NCBI RefSeq assembly: GCF_002377905.1
Contig: NZ_DFQS01000037.1
Span: 1-64,000, forward strand
Direction of reading: 5' to 3'
Length of the DNA stretch: 64,000 bases
From: Psychrobacter sp. UBA3483
GTDB lineage: Bacteria > Pseudomonadota > Gammaproteobacteria > Pseudomonadales > Moraxellaceae
The position numbers and the translations under genes were made by a program. Positions 56,111-64,000 of the stretch are shown here, piece after piece. Numbering within the stretch: the stretch's first letter is position 1; each line of letters opens with the position of its first letter. Below the pieces are notes generated by a model that did no database searches, had not been told where the DNA came from, and worked only from the letters and a program-made list of their open reading frames with translations.

Positions 56111-57250
56111 TTACGCCGCTCCAACATTGGCAAATAATTCGCGGTCTTTGACAATGTCACCACTTGCAGCCACACGCTGCTTTTGCGCTTCAGCAAAATC
56201 AAGCATACGTTGGAGTGGTTTTTTGGCAGCTGTCGCCAGCTCAGGCGTCATGAGCACTTCACCGCTACGCTGAGACAGACATTGCTCAATTCCTTTTAGG
56301 CCATTCATCGCCATCCACGGGCAAAAAGCACAACTCTTACAACTGGCGCTTTCACCAGCAGTCGGCGCAGCTAAGAAACGTTTATTTGGCGAGCGCTTTT
56401 GCATCTCGTGCAAGATACCCAAATCTGTGGCAACGATAAAGGTATCGGCATCCATCTCATACGTTGATTGCAACAGCTTACTGGTTGAACCGACCACATC
56501 GGCCAGCGCTACGACACTATCAGGTGACTCAGGATGCACCAATACTTTGGCGTCTGGGTTTTCCTCTTTTAATTGTAGCAACTCGGTCGCTTTAAACTCA
56601 TTATGCACGAGGCATGATCCTTGCCAGAGCAGCATATCGGCGCCAGTCTCTTGCGCGATGTATTTACCCAAATGGCGGTCAGGGCCCCAAATGATAGGCT
56701 CACCTTTGGCATGCAAATGACGGACGATATCGATACCAACCGAAGAAGTTACGACCCAATCAGCGCGCGCTTTTACAGCAGCACTGGTATTGGCATAAAC
56801 CACCACCGTACGCTCAGGGTGAGCATCACAAAACGCCGAGAACTCATCAGCAGGGCAGCCCAAATCTAGCGAACACTCCGCTTCCAAATCTGGCATCAGT
56901 ACCGTTTTTTCCATACTTAAAATTTTCGCCGACTCACCCATAAAGCGGACGCCAGCGACGACCAATGTCTGCGCACTATGCGCTTGCCCAAAGCGCGCCA
57001 TCTCTAGCGAATCCCCCACACAGCCGCCAGTTGCTAATGCCAAATCTTGAATAAAAGGATCGACATAGTAGTGCGCGACCAATACCGCGTTATGCTCTTT
57101 TAATAGCTGCTTAATATTCTCTTCAACCACAAGTCGTTCTGCACGTGGCAAATCCGCTGGGATTTTAGCTTTGGCGTATTCGATATTCATCTGAGTCGCA
57201 ATGCGATTATCAGTGCTCATGATTGGCGCGTCGTATGGATAAGTTTTCAT
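56111..57250 (-). CDS. nadA: Quinolinate synthase
   Basis: NadA condenses iminoaspartate with dihydroxyacetone phosphate and holds one 4Fe-4S cluster. Seen: LVAHYYVDPFIQDLA, GCVGDSLEMARF, CSLDLGCPADEF and the late CKSCAFCPWMAMNGL, which include the three cluster Cys. The ATG at 57250 has AAAGG 9 bases upstream and gives 379 residues. First gene of nadA-nadB; a palindromic operator lies about 90 bases upstream. Confidence 0.96.
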   Translation of the reverse strand: MKTYPYDAPIMSTDNRIATQMNIEYAKAKIPADLPRAERLVVEENIKQLLKEHNAVLVAHYYVDPFIQDLALATGGCVGDSLEMARFGQAHSAQTLVVAGVRFMGESAKILSMEKTVLMPDLEAECSLDLGCPADEFSAFCDAHPERTVVVYANTSAAVKARADWVVTSSVGIDIVRHLHAKGEPIIWGPDRHLGKYIAQETGADMLLWQGSCLVHNEFKATELLQLKEENPDAKVLVHPESPDSVVALADVVGSTSKLLQSTYEMDADTFIVATDLGILHEMQKRSPNKRFLAAPTAGESASCKSCAFCPWMAMNGLKGIEQCLSQRSGEVLMTPELATAAKKPLQRMLDFAEAQKQRVAASGDIVKDRELFANVGAA

Positions 57251-57337
57251 AAGTGCAAACCTTTGCTGCGATAACGGCAAACCAATAGCCGCTAAAAGTG
57301 AGTCAGTAAAATATGTGTAAATAACGAGTTTTAATAA

Positions 57338-57358
57338 TTATGCTCATTTTGAGCATAA
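57338..57358 (-). promoter_or_regulatory. Palindromic operator over the nadA promoter
   Basis: TTATGCTCA-TTT-TGAGCATAA is a perfect 9-bp-arm palindrome. On the minus strand it sits between a possible -35 box TTGTAT and a -10 box CATAAT (16-base spacer), so a bound repressor would block RNA polymerase. A degenerate copy lies before nadC. The regulator gene begins about 210 bases to the right. Confidence 0.75.
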
Positions 57359-57568
57359 ATACAAGTATTTTTTATAATCTTATTTTAAAGTGATACATAA
57401 TTCGTCAAGACTTACTTTGCTGGCTATCTCTTTTATTGCCGTCAATAATGTCTATTTACAACGGCAGGCTATGATAGTTTTCGATTCACGCTATACTAAG
57501 CATGGTTAGAAACACTTCATTTTAAAACGCTCATTTTACGTTTAAACATAAAGGAAACCTTTAAAGCC

Positions 57569-58603
57569 ATGACGTTGTCTTATTCGCATTCGCATCAACA
57601 AGGTAGCGGCACGACAGAAGTGGTCGCCGTGCTGGTAGCGATTACTGAGCACACCGCGCGCGTTTTGACGGTTGACCAAGGTAAGCTTTTGCCCAATGGG
57701 CCATTAATGCCATTACATCGCTCTTTGCAAGCGGGCGTACGTCAATGGGTCGAGGAGCAAACGCAGCAGCCGCTTGGTTATTTGGAGCAGTTATATACCT
57801 TTGTCGATACCAATCGCCGCAATGTCGATGGGCATGCGCTGGTGTATGTGAGCTACCTAGGGTTGGTACAAGAAGCGCAAATGCAGGAGCTGCCAAGCCA
57901 AGCATTATGGCGCGATTGGTACGATTATTTCCCGTGGGAAAATCACTTGGACGGTATGCCGAGTATGATTATGAATCATATTGTGCCGGCGTTATTAAGC
58001 TGGGCCGATAGCGCCGCAGAAACGGTCGTGCAGCAGCGCCGCCTTCAGCGCATTGGTTTATGCTGGGGAATCAGTGAGCAAATCTTAGCCGTTGATAATC
58101 TCAAAGATACCGACAAAGCACTCAATACTGATAAAGCTTATGAAAATAGAGAATGGGTGGCTGAGCATGTACTGCTGCGTTATGAGATGCTTTATGAAGC
58201 AGGGTTAATCCCTGAAGCGTCGACTTATCCACCAAGTTACCAATTGAAATTGCCGACAAATTGGTCGCAGTTAATCGGCGTACCGATGTATTACGACCAT
58301 CGCCGCGTCATTGCCACTGCCATCTCAAGGCTGCGGGCAAAAATTGAATATCGACCACTTATCTTTGGTTTGATGCCGGACGTGTTTACCTTATCGCAGC
58401 TGCAACAAAGCGTCGAAGCGCTCTCAGGCGTCCCTTTACATAAACAAAACTTCCGCCGTCTACTTGATGCGCAGAACCTTGTCACGGAGACGGGTCGGAG
58501 TAGTAGCGCTCAGCGCGGTCGACCTGCCAAGCTCTATCGCTTCCGCCATGATATTGAGCTACAAAGCTTACTGATGGATAGTAAATTGCCTAAACGTAAA
58601 TAG
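57569..58603 (+). CDS. nadQ: NAD-biosynthesis regulator, Nudix-like domain plus winged helix (NadQ/NrtR type)
   Basis: The N-terminal part (about residues 15-165) resembles a Nudix domain without an intact hydrolase motif, so it probably senses an NAD-related ligand. The C-terminal part (about 240-335) is a winged helix typical of NrtR-like proteins, ending QRGRPAKLYRFRH. 344 residues. It lies between nadBA and nadC, and a palindrome occurs ahead of each. This fits COG4111-type NadQ proteins, predicted repressors of nadABC; the name rests on context and family memory. AAAGGAAACC precedes the ATG. Confidence 0.82.
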   Translation: MTLSYSHSHQQGSGTTEVVAVLVAITEHTARVLTVDQGKLLPNGPLMPLHRSLQAGVRQWVEEQTQQPLGYLEQLYTFVDTNRRNVDGHALVYVSYLGLVQEAQMQELPSQALWRDWYDYFPWENHLDGMPSMIMNHIVPALLSWADSAAETVVQQRRLQRIGLCWGISEQILAVDNLKDTDKALNTDKAYENREWVAEHVLLRYEMLYEAGLIPEASTYPPSYQLKLPTNWSQLIGVPMYYDHRRVIATAISRLRAKIEYRPLIFGLMPDVFTLSQLQQSVEALSGVPLHKQNFRRLLDAQNLVTETGRSSSAQRGRPAKLYRFRHDIELQSLLMDSKLPKRK

Positions 58604-58694
58604 CATCAACTGCATAAGCCTTCCTATACTGAAGCTAAATACTCCTATCAAAGCGAAATCATATTGGTTAATTTTATTAATTTACACCCTTTTC

Positions 58695-58743
58695 TTGCGA
58701 GGCTTTGCACTTTGCGCTATATTTATGCTCATTTTGAGTTTAA
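58695..58743 (+). promoter_or_regulatory. nadC: nadC promoter with overlapping operator
   Basis: TTGCGA (58695-58700), a 17-base spacer and TATATT (58718-58723) form a plausible promoter. TTATGCTCA-TTT-TGAGTTTAA (58723-58743) overlaps its -10 end; the left half-site matches the nadA operator exactly and the right half differs at two positions. Confidence 0.65.
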
Positions 58744-58807
58744 TTAAAAGACGTTTTCTTAAGTGTATCAAACGCATATAAATTTCAGGCAAAAATAAGG
58801 GTCAAAC

Positions 58808-59668
58808 ATGACAGTTAAACAAGAGCCAGCATTGGCTGAAGTATTGCTTAAACCTTTGGTGGAAGTTGCCTTAACGGAAGATTTAGGCAGGCGCGGTGAT
58901 GTGACTTCACAAGCGACTATACCAGTAGATATGCAAGCGCAACTACAGATTAAAGCGCGGCAAGCAGGCGTGATATGTGGGATGGATTTAGCGCGTTTGT
59001 CTTTTGCTTTGATTGACGAGCAAATCGAGTTTATAGCGCAAGTCAATGACGGTTTAACGGTCGAGGCGGGTACAGTACTGGCGACAGTCCGAGGTAACGC
59101 GCGAAATTTACTAACCGCAGAACGTACGGCGCTTAACTTTATGACCCATCTCAGTGGTATTGCGACAGACACCAAAAAAATTGTCGATAGTGTGGCAGAG
59201 TATCCTGCACAAATTACCTGTACGCGTAAAACCATTCCTGGACTGCGCATTGTGCAAAAATACGCGGTACGCTGCGGCGGCGGGCGCAATCATCGCTTGG
59301 GCTTAGATGATGCAATTTTAATCAAAGACAACCATATCGCTATCGCCGGTGACATCAAAACTGCTATTCAGCAAGCGCAAGACTTTGCCGGGCATCTTAT
59401 TCCGATAGAAGTCGAAGTCGATACCTTGGATCAGTTAGAGCAAGCGCTAGAGGCTGGCGTGAGTTTGGTGCTTTTAGATAATATGCCACCTGAAGTTTTA
59501 TCGCAGGCGGTCGCCATGTGTAAAGGTCGCGCCAAAACCGAAGCCTCTGGTGGTATCACGCCTGAAACCGTGCAAGCAGTGGCCAAAACGGGCGTTGATT
59601 TCATTGCCATGGGGTATTTAACCCACAGCACTACGGCACTAGATATTGGTCTGGATTTTAGTGCTTAA
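58808..59668 (+). CDS. nadC: Nicotinate-nucleotide pyrophosphorylase (quinolinate phosphoribosyltransferase)
   Basis: NadC turns quinolinate and PRPP into nicotinate mononucleotide. Seen: LTEDLGRRGDVTS, ERTALNFMTHLSGIAT, TRKTIPGLR, GGGRNHRLGLDDAILIKDNH (split) and EASGGIT. 286 residues, the usual length. It is transcribed away from nadBA, with the regulator gene upstream, and has its own operator. Confidence 0.96.
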   Translation: MTVKQEPALAEVLLKPLVEVALTEDLGRRGDVTSQATIPVDMQAQLQIKARQAGVICGMDLARLSFALIDEQIEFIAQVNDGLTVEAGTVLATVRGNARNLLTAERTALNFMTHLSGIATDTKKIVDSVAEYPAQITCTRKTIPGLRIVQKYAVRCGGGRNHRLGLDDAILIKDNHIAIAGDIKTAIQQAQDFAGHLIPIEVEVDTLDQLEQALEAGVSLVLLDNMPPEVLSQAVAMCKGRAKTEASGGITPETVQAVAKTGVDFIAMGYLTHSTTALDIGLDFSA

Positions 59669-59942
59669 GATTAACGGTTGGCCTAAATCGATGCTAAAGC
59701 TTTTGACTAATTTTATGGCATAGGTATCGATTAAATAGGTGATTAAAAGGGCAGATTTGTACGGATATGCTATTGAATTGGTAAGGGCGGGGAATTAAGC
59801 GAAGTTAATGATTTAATAGGCTTATCTGCCTATGCTACAATGCCGCTGCTACCGATTATAAGGTCGTCTTTGCCTGTGCCTGTACTTGTGCATAATGACC
59901 TTATCTTTTGACCGATTTGACCAATAGATAAGCGAGCGCTCA

Positions 59943-60584
59943 GTGGATACTGAAATTATCAAGATAATCTTAGCCTTTATGGTACTGATTAATCCCTTTG
60001 GCGCCTTGACGTTGTTTTTGGATTCAACTCACGGCTACTCGCTAAATAATCGCCGTAAAGTGGCGCGCGTGGCTTGTCTAACGATTTTTATCACTATCAG
60101 CTTTTTTACCTTAGCAGGTGAGACGTTGCTAAAAGCGTTGGGTATCTCGATTGGTTCGTTCCAGTTGGCAGGTGGTATCTTGGTATTTTTAATCGCCCTG
60201 AATATGATGAATGGCGAAGGCAACCCGGTTAAGCCTGATCAAGAAAATTTCGATGTTGACCATTTGCACGGCGCGCCGCCGACGATGGCTGCAGCGGTGG
60301 TGCCGATTGCTATTCCCATGATGATTGGACCTGGCGGTATCTCGACGGTGATTATCTATTCATCACAGGTCACTGGTATTTTGCAAGTCTCTGCTATTTT
60401 GATTGCTGGGTTATTTATCAGCTTATTTTGTTATGTGGCGCTGATGGCAGCCGGCCGTATCAGTCGTCTATTGGGTGATACCGGACTTAATATCATGAGC
60501 CGTATTATGGGCATGTTACTCGCGGCAGTTTCTATTGAAATTATTGTTAATGGATTACGTACCTTATTTCCTGATTTGATGTAA
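59943..60584 (+). CDS. MarC-family integral membrane protein
   Basis: This six-span membrane protein of 213 residues carries the family segments INPFGALTLFLDS and PIAIPMMIGPGGISTVIIYS. MarC proteins have no established function; an early link to antibiotic resistance has not held up. The start is GTG at 59943. It appears to stand alone. A 7-bp hairpin (GGCTATG/CATAGCC, 60681-60702) follows about 100 bases later but lacks a T run. Confidence 0.88.
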   Translation: MDTEIIKIILAFMVLINPFGALTLFLDSTHGYSLNNRRKVARVACLTIFITISFFTLAGETLLKALGISIGSFQLAGGILVFLIALNMMNGEGNPVKPDQENFDVDHLHGAPPTMAAAVVPIAIPMMIGPGGISTVIIYSSQVTGILQVSAILIAGLFISLFCYVALMAAGRISRLLGDTGLNIMSRIMGMLLAAVSIEIIVNGLRTLFPDLM

Positions 60585-60876
60585 GTCTTATTTTTCTCTA
60601 CTTAATTAACTTTATCTAGCGCTTTAACTTCACCGCTCGCACGAACTATATTCTCATATATTTAAAACCTCCGATTTTTAGGCTATGTAGAAAAGCATAG
60701 CCGCTGGGTTATTAAATTCCTCAAGTTACTATCAAGAAAAACCTACTTTTTTCAAAAAATACTGTAATTCTAACTTAAAAGGTTGTTTTATAACTGCTTT
60801 TTTAAGCTTAGTAATACCTATACGAATTTCGATTAATCACCAAAAGTCTGCTATCAAAACGTCATCCATACAAATA

Positions 60877-60885
60877 TGTTATAAT
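60877..60885 (+). promoter_or_regulatory. Extended -10 promoter of the monooxygenase gene
   Basis: TGTTATAAT is a perfect extended -10 element (TGnTATAAT), 31 bases ahead of the TTG start. No good -35 box is seen, as allowed for extended -10 promoters. Confidence 0.5.
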
Positions 60886-60915
60886 AGGGGTACAACAATA
60901 TTATAGGAGTATGTT

Positions 60916-62298
60916 TTGAGTAAGAAAAGAATTGCAATTTTAGGTGCAGGTCCAAGCGGTTTGGCGCAGTTACGTGCCTTTGAAGCGGCTCGTTTAGCGG
61001 GGGTAAAGGACTTACCTGAAATAATATGTTATGAAAAGCAAAACGCCATTGGTGGTATGTGGAATTACAGTTGGCGTACTGGTTTAGATAGAAACGGTGA
61101 ACCCGTTCACGGCAGTATGTACCGCTATTTATGGTCGAATGGCCCCAAAGAATGCTTAGAATTTGCCGATTATTCGTTTGATGAACACTTCGGTGAAGCC
61201 ATCCCATCGTATCCGCCGCGTGAAGTCTTAAAAGACTACATCATGGGTCGTATCGATAAACAAGACATCCAAAAATATATTCGATTTGAGTGCCCTGTAC
61301 GTTGGGTGTCATTTGATGATGACACGCAAAAATTCACCGTGACGGTGATGAATCATAAAACCGATGAGCAAGAAGTAGAAGAGTTTGATTATGTGGTGGT
61401 AGCAACGGGTCATTTCTCAACACCAAATATGCCGTATTTTGACGGTTTAGAAGCCTTCCCAGGCCGTATCCTGCACGCGCATGATTTCCGCGACGCGCTA
61501 GAATTTAAAGATGAAGACATTTTACTGGTAGGTAGTAGCTATTCTGCCGAAGATATCGGTACCCAGTGCTATAAGTATGGCACCAAGTCAGTGACCATCA
61601 GTTATCGTAGTCAACCGCTTGGTTATGAGTGGCCTGAAGGCATAAAAGAAGTGCCGTTAGTGACGCATTTTGAAGACGATGTCGCGCACTTTGCCGATGG
61701 TACCAGCCAAAAATTTGACGCCATCATCATGTGCACCGGTTACTTGTTCCATTTCCCGTTTATGCCAGATGAGCTACGTTTGCAGACGCATAACTGCTTG
61801 TATCCAGCCAACCTTTATAAAGGTATCTTTTGGCAGCCGAACCCAAAGCTGATTTACTTAGGTATGCAAGACCAATATTTCACCTTTAATATGTTCGATG
61901 CGCAAGCGTGGTATGCACGTGATGTGATTATGGGTGATATCAAATTGCCTGATTTGGCAGCACGTGAAGAAGATGAGCAAAAATGGCTCGCAACCTATGC
62001 CAAATGCGTGACGGTCAGTGATTCAATCGACTTTCAAGCCGCTTATATTCGTGACTTAACCAATACTACCGATTATCCAGAATTTGCCGTTGAAAAGCAG
62101 GGCGAAATTTTAAAAGAATGGCAAAAGGACAAAGCCGAGAACATCATGACCTTTCGAGAAAAGGCCTATCGTTCTACTTTGACGGGGACCATGTCACCTA
62201 AATTGCCAGAGCCTTGGTTGGATATTCTCGATGATTCGCTTGAGCACTTTTTAAACTTAACCTTTGTTAAACCTAAAAAGCGTAAAAAAGTGTCTTGA
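60916..62298 (+). CDS. tmm: Trimethylamine monooxygenase (bacterial flavin-containing monooxygenase)
   Basis: This FAD/NADPH enzyme oxidises trimethylamine to its N-oxide and can act on other amines and indole. Seen: the FAD loop GAGPSG near the N-terminus, SMYRYLWSNGPKECLEF, the FMO signature FPGRILHAHDF, the NADPH loop GSSYSAEDIG and YLGMQDQYFTFNMFDAQAW, which closely match Tmm proteins. 460 residues. The start is TTG with AGGAG 6 bases ahead. No TMAO demethylase or amine transporter is in the window, so it may serve osmolyte supply or detoxification rather than growth on methylamines. Confidence 0.92.
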   Translation: MSKKRIAILGAGPSGLAQLRAFEAARLAGVKDLPEIICYEKQNAIGGMWNYSWRTGLDRNGEPVHGSMYRYLWSNGPKECLEFADYSFDEHFGEAIPSYPPREVLKDYIMGRIDKQDIQKYIRFECPVRWVSFDDDTQKFTVTVMNHKTDEQEVEEFDYVVVATGHFSTPNMPYFDGLEAFPGRILHAHDFRDALEFKDEDILLVGSSYSAEDIGTQCYKYGTKSVTISYRSQPLGYEWPEGIKEVPLVTHFEDDVAHFADGTSQKFDAIIMCTGYLFHFPFMPDELRLQTHNCLYPANLYKGIFWQPNPKLIYLGMQDQYFTFNMFDAQAWYARDVIMGDIKLPDLAAREEDEQKWLATYAKCVTVSDSIDFQAAYIRDLTNTTDYPEFAVEKQGEILKEWQKDKAENIMTFREKAYRSTLTGTMSPKLPEPWLDILDDSLEHFLNLTFVKPKKRKKVS

Positions 62299-62318
62299 GT
62301 CTAACCTGATAAATAAAA

Positions 62319-62354
62319 GAACCAAATACGTTTCATAGCGTATTTGGTTTTTTC
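62319..62354. terminator. Terminator between converging tmm and argO
   Basis: AACCAAATACG and CGTATTTGGTT form an 11-bp stem with an 8-base loop, followed by TTTTTTCG on the plus strand. The minus strand also runs into T-rich DNA. Confidence 0.85.
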
Positions 62355-62384
62355 GTTTTTAGCGTTAATAAACTAAATAAGCTG

Positions 62385-62987
62385 TTAGCTTTGGTATAAA
62401 TGCCAAGCCAAATACAGCATTAAGAACCCTACTAAAGCGTCCAATATATTCCAAGCTTTTGGTTTGGCAAATAAAGGTCTGAGCAGGCGCGCGCCGTAGC
62501 CCAAGGCAAAAAAGAAAAAGAATGACGCACTGACTGCGCCAACTGCAAAGGCCAATTTACTACTAGCACCGGTTGAAACCATGCCGACCAGCACCAATGT
62601 ATCTAGATAGACGTGCGGGTTAAGCCAAGTAAAACCAAAGCATAATAACAGGGCTTTTTTTAAACTGGTGACTACTTGACCATCGACAGTGAGCGCATGC
62701 GATAGGCGTACGCTGGCATATAAGCTTTGCAGTCCATAGCCTAGCAAGAAGATAACGCCAGCAATTTTAGCGATGTTCACAACTTGTGGATATTGCGCTG
62801 TGACCGCACCGAAGCCAGCGACACCAGCAGAAATTAAAATCGCGTCACTGACGGCGCAAAATAAGCAGACGAAAAATATGTGCTCGCGTTTTAACCCTTG
62901 TTTGAGGACAAAAGCGTTTTGCGAACCAATAGCGATAATCAGGGATAAACCAAGCAAAAAACCGGCTCTATAATCGGTAATATTCAT
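62385..62987 (-). CDS. argO: ArgO/LysE-family amino acid exporter
   Basis: This is a six-span exporter of basic amino acids. Seen: the family start GFLLGLSLIIAIGSQNAFVLKQG (split) and GFTWLNPHVYLDTLVLVG in the fourth span. 200 residues, normal length. The arginine (ArgO) or lysine (LysE) preference cannot be decided from sequence. No LysR-type regulator lies beside it. Confidence 0.88.
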   Translation of the reverse strand: MNITDYRAGFLLGLSLIIAIGSQNAFVLKQGLKREHIFFVCLFCAVSDAILISAGVAGFGAVTAQYPQVVNIAKIAGVIFLLGYGLQSLYASVRLSHALTVDGQVVTSLKKALLLCFGFTWLNPHVYLDTLVLVGMVSTGASSKLAFAVGAVSASFFFFFALGYGARLLRPLFAKPKAWNILDALVGFLMLYLAWHLYQS

Positions 62988-63164
62988 GATGGTTGGCTTA
63001 TCCTTTAAGAATCAAAACGGTGACGTTTGCTTACTGGCAGTGCCGAAAAAAGCTGTTAAGATAAGTGATAAAATGGTCGAATGCAATATGTGTACTGCAA
63101 TAGATGGTAAGAAGTCATCAGTGGTCAGCAACTTATAAAGAATAAGCGAGGAGCAGAATAGGTC

Positions 63165-63965
63165 ATGGTCATAAGTTTGACAAGAATGCTACAGTCATTT
63201 GGGCAAGCTCAAGATGACCTGCCAACCATCGCTGCCAAAAATGCTCAGCAAGCTGCTGCTAGTCGCATTGCTAATGACACTGCTAATAATAACATTGGGA
63301 GTAATAGCAAGGGTAAGAAGCAGGAAGAGGTCAATTCTCCAGCACTTAAAGCTGCAACTTCTAGTGCATCGTCACTGACAGAGCCACAGCGTACTGAACG
63401 TATTTGTGACGCCTTGGCGCAAGTGAGTGATATCCGAATGCCGACGCCTTTGACCGATCGCTATCTATCCAATCGCGCCCAAATGCGTCCTACTAATAGA
63501 CCTCCTTTTGACCCAGATACCTTATGGTATCTCAAACATGGACGCTGTCCGATTATGACTGAGCTTGTTGATGTGGTCGATGCAGCCACCCTAAATGCCA
63601 TGCCGATTGAAGCGGTCGCCATATTAGACCGGATTAATAGTAAGCTAAAGCGCTACCGTGAATGGAGTAGCGAGCTCAACGCTGAGCAACAGCAGCAACA
63701 TAATGAGCGCCAGTTTGTTATCGATAAGCTGGTGTCTGAAAGTATCCCTGAGGCGCTACATCACTATGAGCAGCTACAACGTTTTAGTCCGCATCGCACG
63801 AAGAACACTGTGGTGCAAGGCAAAATGACCGCCGGTGATATGCTGACTGATTTGTTTTTAGACATTGATTACGAGCTTGATGAATTGCTAGATGAGTTAC
63901 ATCAAACGGTGATGAATAAACTGGCTTCAACGCACCGTTATGTCAAAAGCCGTACGCAAAGTTAA
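63165..63965 (+). CDS. Unknown cytoplasmic protein, 266 residues
   Basis: I do not recognise this protein. The N-terminal third (about residues 20-75) is low-complexity, rich in Ala, Asn and Ser, and probably disordered. The rest looks helical and charged, with FDPDTLWYLKHGRCP, LKRYREWSSELNAEQQQQ and an acidic block DIDYELDELLDELHQ near the end. There is no signal peptide or membrane span. GAGGAG lies about 13 bases upstream of the ATG. The next possible gene begins almost at once after the stop, so it may be the first of an operon. Confidence 0.75.
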   Translation: MVISLTRMLQSFGQAQDDLPTIAAKNAQQAAASRIANDTANNNIGSNSKGKKQEEVNSPALKAATSSASSLTEPQRTERICDALAQVSDIRMPTPLTDRYLSNRAQMRPTNRPPFDPDTLWYLKHGRCPIMTELVDVVDAATLNAMPIEAVAILDRINSKLKRYREWSSELNAEQQQQHNERQFVIDKLVSESIPEALHHYEQLQRFSPHRTKNTVVQGKMTAGDMLTDLFLDIDYELDELLDELHQTVMNKLASTHRYVKSRTQS

Positions 63966-63966
63966 T

Positions 63967-64000
63967 ATGTCTTTAGAAGGTTTTATCGAAAGCCAGTTAT
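63967..64000 (+). CDS. Possible start of a further gene (cut by the window)
   Basis: An ATG one base after the preceding stop opens a frame MSLEGFIESQL that runs off the window end. Spacing suggests an operon partner, but only 11 codons are visible. Confidence 0.35.
   Translation, partial: MSLEGFIESQL

Noticed and set aside
60681..60702. Hairpin after marC as a terminator
   Set aside because: The 7-bp stem has no T run on either strand at the right position.
1..64000. CRISPR arrays, prophage genes, toxin-antitoxin pairs or defence islands
   Set aside because: No regularly spaced repeats, phage structural genes or recognisable defence proteins other than the TnpB element were seen.

Overview
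This window looks like the chromosome of a Moraxellaceae gammaproteobacterium, most likely Psychrobacter. That is an inference from gene order and protein character, not from a database search. Pointers are the moderate-to-low GC with AT-rich spacers, the leuS-lptE-holA and dut-algC-argB orders, a fused 600-residue NuoCD, OmpA-like lipoproteins of Acinetobacter type, and a NAD-biosynthesis regulator of the COG4111 type beside nadA, nadB and nadC. Apart from one TnpB element it reads as ordinary core chromosome.

Layout. 1-620: two tandem tRNA-Lys genes with duplicated spacers, their promoter and terminator (minus strand). 787-4284: macA-macB tripartite export genes. 4533-9289: leuS-lptE-holA. 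9517-10345: an ArsC-like reductase and a small secreted protein. 10437-13813: dut-algC-argB. 13963-17502: mgtE and the Rep helicase. 17503-18484: a long non-coding stretch in front of the nuo operon. 18485-34770: the complete 13-gene complex I operon nuoA-N (nuoC and nuoD fused). 34966-41070: ferredoxin-NADP reductase, an unknown protein, a TonB-like protein, MscS, and ybeY/ybeZ. 41665-45894: two ubiquinone hydroxylases separated by a solo TnpB element with a recognisable right end. 45912-47299: two tandem OmpA-like lipoproteins. 47336-48247: a lysine exporter. 48471-54132: a phospholipid-type cluster related to E. coli ynbABC. 54211-59668: de novo NAD synthesis (nadB, nadA, nadC) with its presumed repressor and two matching palindromic operators. 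59943-64000: MarC, a trimethylamine monooxygenase, an ArgO/LysE exporter, an unknown protein and the first bases of another possible gene.

The best candidate for a little-described system is 48471-54132. One polypeptide fuses a YnbA-like CDP-alcohol phosphotransferase, an alpha/beta hydrolase and a methyltransferase (the last two together being YnbC-like). It overlaps a patatin-like protein, which overlaps a short-chain dehydrogenase; a CdsA/YnbB-like cytidylyltransferase converges on them. The transferase motif has Asn at two of its four normally acidic positions. The patatin-like protein has Cys in place of the nucleophilic Ser and Leu in place of the dyad Asp. The set has every activity needed to make, reduce, methylate and trim an unusual phospholipid, but the product cannot be read from sequence.

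The NAD module is the clearest regulatory circuit: a 21-bp palindrome overlaps the likely nadA promoter, a degenerate copy overlaps the nadC promoter, and the Nudix-plus-winged-helix regulator lies between them.
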